Shown here in pieces: positions 1 through 6,466 of a stretch of DNA of 20,496 nucleotides. How positions within the stretch are numbered: position 1 is the stretch's first letter; each line of letters starts with the position of its first letter. Under the pieces are notes generated by a model. It worked only from the letters and a program-made list of their open reading frames with translations, had not been told where the DNA came from and did no database searches. The stretch is from contig CATIYU010000078.1 of the NCBI GenBank assembly GCA_949739085.1, positions 1 through 20,496 on the forward strand. Reading direction: 5' to 3'. A program made the translations under genes and the position numbers. Source of the DNA: an uncultured Eubacteriales bacterium (lineage in GTDB: Bacteria > Bacillota_A > Clostridia > Oscillospirales > Oscillospiraceae).

Positions 1-461
1 ATACGGTCATTGCCAATCTGAAGAACTATCTCCTTCCCCTTCGCATCGGCAGGCTGAAGAGCGTCTGCCTCAGCGATAAGCGGATGAAAAAGGACACCGA
101 GTGGTCCATCAAAGCCATGCGCATCAAGACGCCCAGCCAGAATACAGAGATCCGCTCCCTCTCCGGTGGCAATCAGCAGAAGGTCATTATTGGCCGCTGG
201 CTACTGACCAAACCGGAGATCCTGCTACTGGACGAGCCCACCCGGGGCATCGACGTGGGCGCGAAATACGAGATCTACCAGCTCATCATCAACCTGGCCA
301 ACGAGGGCAAGGGCATTATCATGGTCTCCTCGGAGATGCCAGAACTGCTGGGTGTGTGTGACCGCATTCTGGTCATGTCCGGGGGAAGGCTGGCCGGCGA
401 GGTCAACGCCGCCGAGACCAGCCAGGAGGAGATTCTCACCCTGGCCGCCAAATATGTATAA
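1..461 (+). CDS. mglA: MglA, sugar ABC transporter ATP-binding protein (C-terminal part)
   Basis: This is the last 153 codons of a tandem-domain sugar-import ATPase of the MglA/RbsA group, read in the frame whose first full codon begins at base 3; the start lies upstream of the window. It powers uptake of galactose, methyl-galactoside or a related sugar by energising the membrane permease encoded next. The second nucleotide-binding domain is visible: the signature LSGGNQQK is followed by [17 protein letters not shown], which is the Walker B motif plus the D-loop typical of the C-terminal half of these proteins, and by an H-loop position occupied by VSSEMPEL, where Ser replaces His as is usual in this half. 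The stop codon lies 15 bases before the permease start, so the two are one operon. The binding protein MglB is expected upstream. The sugar specificity cannot be read from this fragment; RbsA or XylG remain possible, though MglC next door favours MglA. Confidence 0.88.
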   Translation, partial: TVIANLKNYLLPLRIGRLKSVCLSDKRMKKDTEWSIKAMRIKTPSQNTEIRSLSGGNQQKVIIGRWLLTKPEILLLDEPTRGIDVGAKYEIYQLIINLANEGKGIIMVSSEMPELLGVCDRILVMSGGRLAGEVNAAETSQEEILTLAAKYV

Positions 462-476
462 AGGGGGAAAACGCTC

Positions 477-1532
477 ATGAGTAAAGAGTCCAAGGAACTT
501 GCCGCCAAGGCCCAAACCTGGGACGCCAAACGGGTCCTTAGCCTGGTGGTCAACAACGCGCTGATGATCATTATGATTATCGCCGCCATCGCTATCGCCA
601 TCATCAATCCCAACTTCGTCTCCGCCAGTTCCATTGTTAACATCATCTCCCAGACGGCGGCCTATCTGCCCGCCGCGCTGGGAATCGCCGGGTGCATCGT
701 CCTCACGGGTACCGACCTGTCTGCGGGCCGTGCGGTGGGCCTCACGGCCTGTATCTCGGCCTCGCTGCTCCAGGTAGCCGGTTCCGCCAGCAAAATGTGG
801 CCCAACATCGGCACCCTGCCCGTCCCGGTGGTTATTCTCATCGCTATGATTATCGGCGCGGTAATCGGCGCGTTCAACGGCTTCTTCGTGGGCAAATTCA
901 AGCTGCACCCCTTTATCGTTACCCTGGGTACCCAGCTGATTTTGTACACCTTCCTGCTGCTGTATGTCAAGATGGGCAACAACGGCGGTATGGCGATTTC
1001 CAACCTGGCTGAGAGCTACACCAACTTTGTCAAGGGCTCCATCCTGCCCAAGATTGCCGGACAGACGATCCCCAACTATGTGCTCATCGCCATTCTGCTG
1101 ACTGCTATCATGTGGTTTGTCTGGAATAAGACCACTTTTGGCAAGAACATGTTTGCTCTGGGCTCCAACGAGGAGGCAGCCCGGGTTTCCGGCGTCAACG
1201 TCCTGCTGACCACCATCATGGTCTTCTCTCTGGCTGGCGCTATGTACGGCTTCACCGGCTTCATCGAAGGGGCCCGCATCGGCTCCAATACGGCAAACAC
1301 CGGCCTGAACTACGAGCTGGACGCCATTGCGGCCTGCGTCATCGGCGGCGTATCCTTCGTAGGCGGCATCGGTAAGATCAGCGGCATTATCATCGGCGTG
1401 CTGATGCTGCGTCTGATCTTCATCGGCCTGACCATGGCCGGGATTAACCAGGACCTTCAGTACCTCATCAAGGGCGGCATCATCCTCTTCGCCTGCGCAC
1501 TGGACATGCGGAAGTATCTGGTGAAGAAGTAA
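477..1532 (+). CDS. mglC: MglC, galactose/methyl-galactoside ABC transporter permease
   Basis: This 351-residue polytopic membrane protein is the permease of the sugar importer whose ATPase ends just upstream. It belongs to the BPD_transp_2 (RbsC/MglC/XylH) family and would form a dimer in the cytoplasmic membrane. A polar N-terminus of about 25 residues is followed by a run of hydrophobic helices starting near residue 26 (NALMIIMIIAAIAIAI). Family landmarks are GCIVLTGTDLSAGRAVGLTA around residue 72-92, GKFKLHPFIVTLGTQLI around 141-157, and the cytoplasmic coupling segment TTFGKNMFALGSNEEAARVSG. The length is slightly above E. coli MglC. The ATG is preceded by AAGGGGG at 461-467, so the start is well supported. 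A hairpin at 1557-1584 follows, making this the last gene of the operon. The substrate could be galactose, glucose or a methyl-galactoside; the exact sugar is inferred from family resemblance. Confidence 0.88.
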   Translation: MSKESKELAAKAQTWDAKRVLSLVVNNALMIIMIIAAIAIAIINPNFVSASSIVNIISQTAAYLPAALGIAGCIVLTGTDLSAGRAVGLTACISASLLQVAGSASKMWPNIGTLPVPVVILIAMIIGAVIGAFNGFFVGKFKLHPFIVTLGTQLILYTFLLLYVKMGNNGGMAISNLAESYTNFVKGSILPKIAGQTIPNYVLIAILLTAIMWFVWNKTTFGKNMFALGSNEEAARVSGVNVLLTTIMVFSLAGAMYGFTGFIEGARIGSNTANTGLNYELDAIAACVIGGVSFVGGIGKISGIIIGVLMLRLIFIGLTMAGINQDLQYLIKGGIILFACALDMRKYLVKK

Positions 1533-1556
1533 TCCGGCCTCTGCGGAACATATTTT

Positions 1557-1596
1557 GGGACCGGGGCAGCGCCGCCCCGGTCCCTTGCCGTAATTT
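1557..1596 (+). terminator. GC-rich hairpin after mglC, probable terminator
   Basis: A perfect 11-bp stem, GGGACCGGGGC paired with GCCCCGGTCCC, encloses a six-base loop at 1557-1584. It lies 25 bases after the mglC stop and just before the nagB promoter. The downstream run is only moderately T-rich (ttgccgtaattt), so intrinsic termination is likely but may be incomplete. Confidence 0.65.
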
Positions 1597-1599
1597 GCG

Positions 1600-1628
1600 T
1601 TGACTTTTTTACCAAAATCTTGTACAAT
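1600..1628 (+). promoter_or_regulatory. Sigma-A promoter of nagB
   Basis: TTGACT at 1600-1605 and TACAAT at 1623-1628 are separated by exactly 17 bases. Each box differs from the consensus at one position. Transcription would start near 1635, leaving a 5' leader of about 148 bases before nagB. This separates nagB transcription from the sugar transporter upstream. Confidence 0.8.
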
Positions 1629-1639
1629 ATCCACAGTGG

Positions 1640-1733
1640 CCAGCGTCGTGCCGCCCTGTTTTGGAGGGCTTCGAGGGCGCTGGCGGACCGCGGACCCGCC
1701 GCCCAGTGCGGCGGAGGGATTGCTTCCGCAATC
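1640..1733 (+). promoter_or_regulatory. Structured 5' leader of nagB (unassigned)
   Basis: The leader is much more GC-rich than its AT-rich flanks and can fold into consecutive hairpins. CCAGCG at 1640-1645 pairs with CGCTGG at 1678-1683 and encloses GCCCT/AGGGC. CCGCCGC at 1696-1702 pairs with GCGGCGG at 1708-1714. GATTGC at 1718-1723 pairs with GCAATC at 1728-1733 around a TTCC loop. An AT-rich inverted repeat, TTGCA/TGCAA, follows at 1742-1757. I recognise no known riboswitch class, glmS ribozyme or T-box here. It could be a cis-regulatory RNA, an mRNA stabiliser, or a dispersed repeat inserted in the leader. Confidence 0.4.
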
Positions 1734-1782
1734 TCTGTATATTGCATAATATTGCAAAATTTTCATGGAGGAGTGACACAAA

Positions 1783-2508
1783 ATGCAGATTTTTGTAACC
1801 GAGGATTACCAGGCCATGAGCCGCCGGGCCGCCAATATTCTCTCCGCACAGGTGATTATGAAGCCCCATAGCGTGCTGGGCCTTGCTACCGGCTCCACCC
1901 CCAAGGGGATGTACAAGCAGCTGGTGGAGTGGCATAAGAAGGGCGACTTGGACTTCTCTCAGGCCAGATCCGTGAACCTGGACGAGTACGTGGGCCTGGA
2001 GCCCACCCACGACCAGAGCTACCGCTATTTCATGCAGCAGAACCTCTTTGACCACATAAACATTGTCCCCGCCAACACCAACGTGCCCAACGGCCTGGCG
2101 AAGGACGCTGCGGCGGAGTGCCAGCGGTATGACCAGATTATCCAGGACATGGGCGGCATTGACCTCCAGGTGCTGGGTTTGGGCCACAACGGCCACATTG
2201 GCTTCAACGAGCCCAGCGACTTCTTTGAGCTGGACACCCATGTGGTGGACCTCACCGAGCGCACCATTGAGGCCAACGCCCGATTCTTTGCCACCCGGGA
2301 CGACGTGCCCCGTCAGGCCATGACCATGGGCGTGCGGCCCATCATGCAGGCCAAGCTGGTGCTGCTGGTGGTCAGCGGCGAGGACAAGGCGGACATCGTG
2401 AAGACCGCCTTTACCGGCCCTGTGACCCCCCAAGTTCCCGCGTCCCTGCTCCAGCTGCACCCCCATGTCATTCTGGTGGGCGACAAGGCCGCTATGAGCA
2501 AGCTGTAA
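1783..2508 (+). CDS. nagB: Glucosamine-6-phosphate deaminase
   Basis: The 241-residue product converts glucosamine-6-phosphate and water to fructose-6-phosphate and ammonia in the cytoplasm, feeding amino sugars into glycolysis. Family motifs are clear: the phosphate-binding GLATGSTPKGMY at residues 33-44, NLDEYVGL at 65-72 carrying the catalytic Asp67, and GLGHNGHIGFNEP at 132-144 with His138 and Glu143. Asn136 occupies the position of E. coli Asp141, as is usual in Firmicutes enzymes. The protein is about 25 residues shorter than E. coli NagB, consistent with the short Gram-positive form. The start is fixed by GGAGGAG at 1767-1773, nine bases upstream of the ATG. It has its own promoter and terminator and so is monocistronic; nagA, usually its partner, is not in the window. 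Regulation may involve the structured leader. Confidence 0.96.
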   Translation: MQIFVTEDYQAMSRRAANILSAQVIMKPHSVLGLATGSTPKGMYKQLVEWHKKGDLDFSQARSVNLDEYVGLEPTHDQSYRYFMQQNLFDHINIVPANTNVPNGLAKDAAAECQRYDQIIQDMGGIDLQVLGLGHNGHIGFNEPSDFFELDTHVVDLTERTIEANARFFATRDDVPRQAMTMGVRPIMQAKLVLLVVSGEDKADIVKTAFTGPVTPQVPASLLQLHPHVILVGDKAAMSKL

Positions 2509-2520
2509 ATCCATACATCA

Positions 2521-2560
2521 AAACACCTCTGGGACCACTGGTCCCGGAGGTGTTTCTGTT
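2521..2560. terminator. Bidirectional terminator between nagB and the anti-sigma gene
   Basis: AAACACCTC pairs with GAGGTGTTT around an inner GGGACC/GGTCCC stem, 2521-2555. T-rich sequence lies at the right end and A-rich sequence at the left end, so it can terminate both nagB on the plus strand and the convergent minus-strand gene that ends at 2560. Confidence 0.85.
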
Positions 2561-3426
2561 TACTTGAATGCGTCCAATAATTCCATCAGCATTGTCCGTG
2601 CGGTTTCCGCCTTTCCGTCGTTGTAGTAGTAAATGGTTAAGGAAAAATAGGCGTAGTCCGTGGCGAAGTAGGCCACCTGCTGGACGTAATCTCTGTCAGG
2701 CCAGTTGACCCCGGTCTCAGTGATGATCGCGGACACAAGGCCATTAGGAGTAACATACTCCTCCACCTGAGCGCTGCCCTTGGTGTTTATATAAAAACCC
2801 CTCGGGTCCCGCTCCGCTTCCTGAAAGTCTGCCGCATCCGTGTAGAGGAAGGCGCGGAACTGCACAAAATAGTCCTCCTCCCCGCCGTATTGCGCCGCGG
2901 GATCTGGCCGGCGCTCTATAAGCAAATAGTTGGCGTGCAGGTCCAGGACTTGTGCCGGGTCCCCATGTACCATCAGCAAATAGGGCTCTTTAACAGCTGC
3001 TTCCCCATTAAATAAGATAGGCTGCTTGTAGGGCTCCAGCTGGTCCAGCTTGGGATTGTCCAACAGCTGTACACCTAAATATTCTCCCACCTCGGACAAG
3101 GAATTGAAGCCGAACATCCTGTCCTTGCCGCCGGAATCTGCCCGGAGCTCCTCCGGCAGGCTTTCCAGGGGGATCAGCGTGACGTCTGCCTGGGTTTGGT
3201 AGTACAGAGAGCCATCGTTGAACACGTCTCCTACCATCTCCATGTGGACCCCCAAATAGTCTGCCACTGCCGTTCCGGCCAGGATCACAACCAGCACCGC
3301 CGCCGTTAGGGCCGGGATAGGCAGCCAGCGGTTCCGCCTCGCCATCTTAGTTATGTTTTGTACCTCTGTCCGCAGCCTGCTGGAGGCGCGGATTTCCTGG
3401 AAAGTCTCCTGATACAAATTCTTCAT
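2560..3426 (-). CDS. Membrane-anchored protein, probable anti-sigma factor
   Basis: The 288-residue product has a charged cytoplasmic N-terminus of about 33 residues, one transmembrane segment (about residues 36-56, from PIPALTAAVLVVILAG), and a 230-residue outer domain. It is placed immediately after an ECF sigma gene, three bases from its stop, with a GGAGG site inside the end of the sigma gene. This layout is the classic sigma/anti-sigma pair, where the N-terminus holds the sigma factor at the membrane. The C-terminal part, about residues 215-287, resembles DUF4367-type outer domains of Clostridia anti-sigma proteins (YVQQVAYFATDYAYFSLTIY). There is no zinc-binding HxxxCxxC motif, so it is not a ZAS-type factor. 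The function is inferred mainly from context; the signal sensed is unknown. The gene ends at the bidirectional terminator shared with nagB. Confidence 0.72.
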   Translation of the reverse strand: MKNLYQETFQEIRASSRLRTEVQNITKMARRNRWLPIPALTAAVLVVILAGTAVADYLGVHMEMVGDVFNDGSLYYQTQADVTLIPLESLPEELRADSGGKDRMFGFNSLSEVGEYLGVQLLDNPKLDQLEPYKQPILFNGEAAVKEPYLLMVHGDPAQVLDLHANYLLIERRPDPAAQYGGEEDYFVQFRAFLYTDAADFQEAERDPRGFYINTKGSAQVEEYVTPNGLVSAIITETGVNWPDRDYVQQVAYFATDYAYFSLTIYYYNDGKAETARTMLMELLDAFK

Positions 3427-3429
3427 GGC

Positions 3430-3894
3430 TCATTCCTCCGCCAGTATGGTTTTCAGCTTGGCCCGGCCCCGGGCCAGACGGGTCTGTACAGTGGAGGGCT
3501 TCAGGCCCAGCAGCTCCCCCACCTCGTTTACGGAGTACCCCTCGTAGTAGTAGAGGTACAGTGGCAGCCGGTATTTCGCCGCCAGCGCCATCACCGTCTG
3601 GAACAGCTCCCTGCGCTCCTGGTCCTCGAACACAGGCGCTTCCTCCAAGGGAACGGTGCGGCTCCGCCAGGGGTGCAGGGAGATGCGCTTGCACTCGTTC
3701 ACCGTCACCCGGATCAGCCAGCGGCGCAGATGCTCGGCCCCGGCGAAGTCTGTGTCCGTCCGCCACAGCCGCAGCATGGCGTTTTGGGCGGCGTCCTCGG
3801 CGTCGGCGGAATTTTTGAACCAGTTGAGGGCAATGCGGTAGACCATGTCCAGATGGCGCTCCGCCGCCTCCGTGAATTCCCGTTCAGTCAGCAT
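3430..3894 (-). CDS. ECF-type sigma-70 family RNA polymerase sigma factor
   Basis: This 154-residue protein carries only sigma region 2 (about residues 5-65) and region 4 (about 95-147), the architecture of extracytoplasmic-function sigma factors. Region 2.2 is seen in ADAEDAAQNAMLRLWR, and the region 4 helix-turn-helix in YSVNEVGELLGLKPSTVQTR followed by LARGRAKLK. It would direct core RNA polymerase to a small regulon, usually an envelope stress response, and is probably restrained by the membrane protein encoded next. I chose the ATG at 3894. A GTG four codons upstream (3906) is in frame, but its first base is the last base of the only Shine-Dalgarno site, AAGGAG (3911-3906), so it cannot be served by it. 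The ATG is 11 bases beyond that site, a little long but workable. Targets are not identifiable here. Confidence 0.88.
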   Translation of the reverse strand: MLTEREFTEAAERHLDMVYRIALNWFKNSADAEDAAQNAMLRLWRTDTDFAGAEHLRRWLIRVTVNECKRISLHPWRSRTVPLEEAPVFEDQERRELFQTVMALAAKYRLPLYLYYYEGYSVNEVGELLGLKPSTVQTRLARGRAKLKTILAEE

Positions 3895-3910
3895 AGGGCG
3901 GGTCACTCCT

Positions 3911-3924
3911 TGAAACGCATTTCA
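3911..3924. repeat. Short inverted repeat at the sigma ribosome-binding site
   Basis: TGAAACGCATTTCA is a 5-bp inverted repeat (TGAAA/TTTCA) with a four-base centre, directly upstream of and abutting the AAGGAG of the sigma gene. It could be an operator half-site pair or chance. Confidence 0.3.
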
Positions 3925-3944
3925 CCTGTAGTACCCGGCGGGAC

Positions 3945-3980
3945 CGAAAAATATCCCATCCCCTGGAGGAATATTTTTCG
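3945..3980. promoter_or_regulatory. Perfect 10-bp inverted repeat upstream of the sigma gene
   Basis: CGAAAAATAT at 3945-3954 and its exact reverse complement at 3971-3980 flank 16 bases. The element sits 51 bases upstream of the sigma start, in the 170-base gap where its promoter must lie. Candidate roles are an operator, an autoregulated promoter whose boxes fall within the arms, or an RNA hairpin. I found no convincing sigma-A promoter with good boxes in this gap. Confidence 0.45.
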
Positions 3981-4020
3981 AAACATACGTTTTGTGCAGG
4001 ATATGGCTTAATGGGTACAG

Positions 4021-4054
4021 AAAACCAGCCGCCTGCCGGAGCAGAGCGGCTGGT
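4021..4054 (-). terminator. Terminator of the envelope operon (minus strand)
   Basis: On the minus strand ACCAGCCGC (4054-4046) pairs with GCGGCTGGT (4032-4024), followed by TTTT. It begins 11 bases after the stop codon of the VanX-like gene and separates that transcript from the sigma gene. Confidence 0.75.
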
Positions 4055-4064
4055 CTGTAACAGA

Positions 4065-6428
4065 TTACTCGGAAACGTATCCGTTGCCGTCCAGGCTATA
4101 GGTCTTGCCGTCCACAGTGACGCTGCTGCCCCGGTGGAAGCTGCCGTCGGGGCGGCGGTAGCGCCAGCCGGTGTCGTCCTTGACCCAGCCTTCGGCGCTG
4201 ACGCCCTTATAGAGGTATGTGTTCAGCTTGATGGCGTTTCGGGTGGCGTCGTCCTGGAAGTGCCACCACTCACTGGTAAGGCCGTTCAGCCCCGCCACGC
4301 CCTTCATGTAGTGTTCTAAAAGCTTGGCATTGTCGTTGTTCAGGTAGGTAGCGGCGTGCCAGCTCAGGTCGTGGATGGGGGCTTGCATGGCCAGCTCCTC
4401 CCCATCCAGGGTCTCCAGGGTCAGGTCCAAGGCGATGCCCCGGTTGTGGGCCGAGGTGGCCGCCGCCAGGAAGCTGGAAATTTTGAAGCGTCCATCCGTC
4501 ATGATCTGACCCAGGGTAATGACGTTCTCCGGAGTGCTGGTGGTGGGATTGTCCTCCTCTTCCAGCTCTCCCTCGTCGGACCCGCCGGTACCGGTGGAGG
4601 ACTCGTTAGGCTCAGCCACCTCGCCAGGTAGAAGGGGCTCGTCCTCCGGCGGCAGGCTGGGACCGTCCTCCCCCTCGCCGCTCTCCTGAGACTCCCCGGT
4701 AGGCGCGGCTCCGCCCTCAGCCGGCGGTTCTCCGTCCGTTGGGGCGTCCGGCTCCTCGTCCTCCGGCTCGGGCTCTGGGTCGGGGATAGTGGCCGGGTCG
4801 ATAAGCGTGCCGTTCTCCGGGTGGATGAGGAATCCGGTCTCCGGATCCATAGACAAGCCGGTCCTGGGATCGATGACCCGGCCTGCCTCATCCAGAGGCG
4901 GCACAGGGTTGTCCAGCAGGGTCAGCGTGGTGTCGTACAGGAAGCGGGTGGCCTCGTTGGGGCGGTACGCCTCGTAGATCTTCAGCCGGTAACCGTCGGC
5001 CTCGGCGGCTTCCGCAGCGGCCAGCAGCTTCTTAGAGCTGGGGTACAGGTAGGGCACCAGGTACTCCCCCTCCGCGATCTGGATGTTCTCAAAGCCCTGG
5101 ATGACCTGCCAGGTGATATTCTCAATGGGGTATTCATGGACCTTGAAGATGGAACGGTAGCTGTTGGTGATGTTGTAGGAGCAGGCGTCGCCCACGTACT
5201 CCGGGAGGTTAATCATGCAGAAGCGGTTATCAATGTAGCCATAGCTGTCCTTGTAGCGGACGTAGAACCAGTTTCCAGATTCTTCCAGAACACACAGGGC
5301 CGTACCCCCGGGAACTGTGGCCAGAGTATTGCTCTGGCTGGTGTTGTCGAAGAGCTTCAGGTCCATAATGGGCCAGATGGTGGCATACAGCGGAGACACT
5401 GAGGCGCGGAAGGAGATCTCGTCCGGCTCCGCGGAGAAGCCGTTGTTCTCCGGCACGGCAAAGCTCTCCGCAGCCTCCTGGTCGTAGGCCGCCACACGGT
5501 AGCGGTGGTCCGTGCCGGACCCCAGGCGGCCCGTCTCATAGACCAGCTCGTCTGTCCGGTCAATCCGTACCAGGGTCTCCCACTGGCTGTACTCCCCGTC
5601 CCACTCCTGGATCTCGTAGTAGTCCCCCTTGGTCTCGTTCCAGCGGAGGGTATACAGCCGCTCGCCGGTCTCCTGGAACTCCAGGGACAACTCATTGCCC
5701 AGCAGGGACTCCCGGTCCACGGTCACGGGCATGGAGTAGTCACCGAACAGTATATAGCCCTCTCCGTGGAAGGCGGGACGTACCGATACCCGGGCGGGGG
5801 CGTCGTAACTGGGCATATCCATGTCCCCCTCCGCGCCGAAGTGGACTACGGCGGTACCGTTGGCGGCGGTGACGTTGGTTAGGGGGGTGTACTGGCCGCT
5901 ATCCACAGAGCAGACCTGGTAGTCGCACCCCGCACCGGCGGTCCAGCTGAGGGAAAGGGTCTTGTCCTCGTGGGGTTCCCCGGTGACCTTGGGCCGGGAA
6001 AGCAAGGTCTGGGGCAGGACCGACACCTCAATAATATTCTGACTTAGCATCTCCCGGGTCATGCCCAGCAGGTTCTTGCCAAAGGCCACTGCCTGAATCC
6101 GCAGATGGAGAGGCTCGTCCAGGGTGATGCCGGAGAGGAGGGCCCGGTTCTCCTCAAACTGTCCGGCAAAGGAATAGTTTTTCTCCTCTCCGCTGCACAG
6201 ATACAGCAGATACGCGGCTTGCTCCCCGGCCTCTGGCCAGGACAGGGACACTGCCCCGTCCTGCTGGGGGGAGACCAGTACATCTCCCTCCTCCAGAAGG
6301 GGCCGGGCGCTGTTGGGGGTGATGAAGTAGGCGGCGGCAAAGGCGCCCAGCAGGAGCAGCAGTGCCAGCAGCACCACAAGCAGCACGGTGTAATTGGATT
6401 TGTGCCTCCGGTACACGGTGTTTTTCAT
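4065..6428 (-). CDS. Membrane-anchored VanX-like D-Ala-D-Ala peptidase (M15D) with split catalytic domain
   Basis: This 787-residue surface protein begins with a short cytoplasmic stretch and one transmembrane anchor (about residues 13-36), so the rest lies outside. Residues about 45-345 are beta-rich and look like fibronectin-type modules (repeated SLSW and LRWNE strands). Residues about 350-405 form an SH3-like module (GNWFYVRYKDSYGYID). The catalytic M15D domain runs from about 415 to 735: YEAYRP at 485-490 with Arg489, SAHNRGIALDLTL at 659-671 with presumed zinc ligands His661 and Asp668, and SEWWHF at 719-724 with Glu720 and zinc ligand His723. All active-site residues of VanX are present. 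About 125 acidic and repetitive residues interrupt the domain between the Arg and zinc motifs. Residues 747-787 form one cell-wall-binding-type repeat. GAGGTG precedes the ATG by ten bases. Likely a peptidoglycan peptide hydrolase; a role in vancomycin resistance is not implied. Confidence 0.83.
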   Translation of the reverse strand: MKNTVYRRHKSNYTVLLVVLLALLLLLGAFAAAYFITPNSARPLLEEGDVLVSPQQDGAVSLSWPEAGEQAAYLLYLCSGEEKNYSFAGQFEENRALLSGITLDEPLHLRIQAVAFGKNLLGMTREMLSQNIIEVSVLPQTLLSRPKVTGEPHEDKTLSLSWTAGAGCDYQVCSVDSGQYTPLTNVTAANGTAVVHFGAEGDMDMPSYDAPARVSVRPAFHGEGYILFGDYSMPVTVDRESLLGNELSLEFQETGERLYTLRWNETKGDYYEIQEWDGEYSQWETLVRIDRTDELVYETGRLGSGTDHRYRVAAYDQEAAESFAVPENNGFSAEPDEISFRASVSPLYATIWPIMDLKLFDNTSQSNTLATVPGGTALCVLEESGNWFYVRYKDSYGYIDNRFCMINLPEYVGDACSYNITNSYRSIFKVHEYPIENITWQVIQGFENIQIAEGEYLVPYLYPSSKKLLAAAEAAEADGYRLKIYEAYRPNEATRFLYDTTLTLLDNPVPPLDEAGRVIDPRTGLSMDPETGFLIHPENGTLIDPATIPDPEPEPEDEEPDAPTDGEPPAEGGAAPTGESQESGEGEDGPSLPPEDEPLLPGEVAEPNESSTGTGGSDEGELEEEDNPTTSTPENVITLGQIMTDGRFKISSFLAAATSAHNRGIALDLTLETLDGEELAMQAPIHDLSWHAATYLNNDNAKLLEHYMKGVAGLNGLTSEWWHFQDDATRNAIKLNTYLYKGVSAEGWVKDDTGWRYRRPDGSFHRGSSVTVDGKTYSLDGNGYVSE
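4551..4781 (-). repeat. Acidic Pro/Glu/Asp-rich low-complexity coding segment
   Basis: Residues about 550-626 of the VanX-like protein are almost entirely Glu, Asp, Pro, Gly, Ser and Thr (for example PDPEPEPEDEEPDAPTD). It is predicted to be disordered and negatively charged. It follows the octapeptide repeats within the same insertion. Confidence 0.75.
4782..4877 (-). repeat. Four tandem octapeptide repeats inside the peptidase domain
   Basis: Residues 518-549 of the VanX-like protein read as four units of eight: VIDPRTGL, SMDPETGF, LIHPENGT, LIDPATIP. The pattern is x-[IM]-[DH]-P-x-[TN]-G-x, with the last unit degenerate. The DNA copies have diverged, suggesting age rather than recent slippage. 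Confidence 0.8.
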
Positions 6429-6466
6429 GTATGATTTTCACCTCATGGTTTTTCCGGACAGAATTC

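Noticed and set aside
225..1781. A 518-codon minus-strand frame opposite mglA, mglC and the nagB leader
   Set aside because: It crosses two confident genes, a terminator and a promoter, and has the composition of a shadow frame (His/Gln/Asp/Gly rich) with no recognisable domain.
3895..3906. GTG start for the sigma factor, four codons upstream
   Set aside because: The GTG shares a base with the only Shine-Dalgarno site, so ribosomes positioned by that site would use the ATG at 3894.
4065..6428. VanX-like gene as part of a vancomycin resistance cluster
   Set aside because: There is no vanH, D-Ala-D-Lac ligase or VanRS pair in the window; membrane anchor, SH3-like and wall-binding modules point to wall metabolism.
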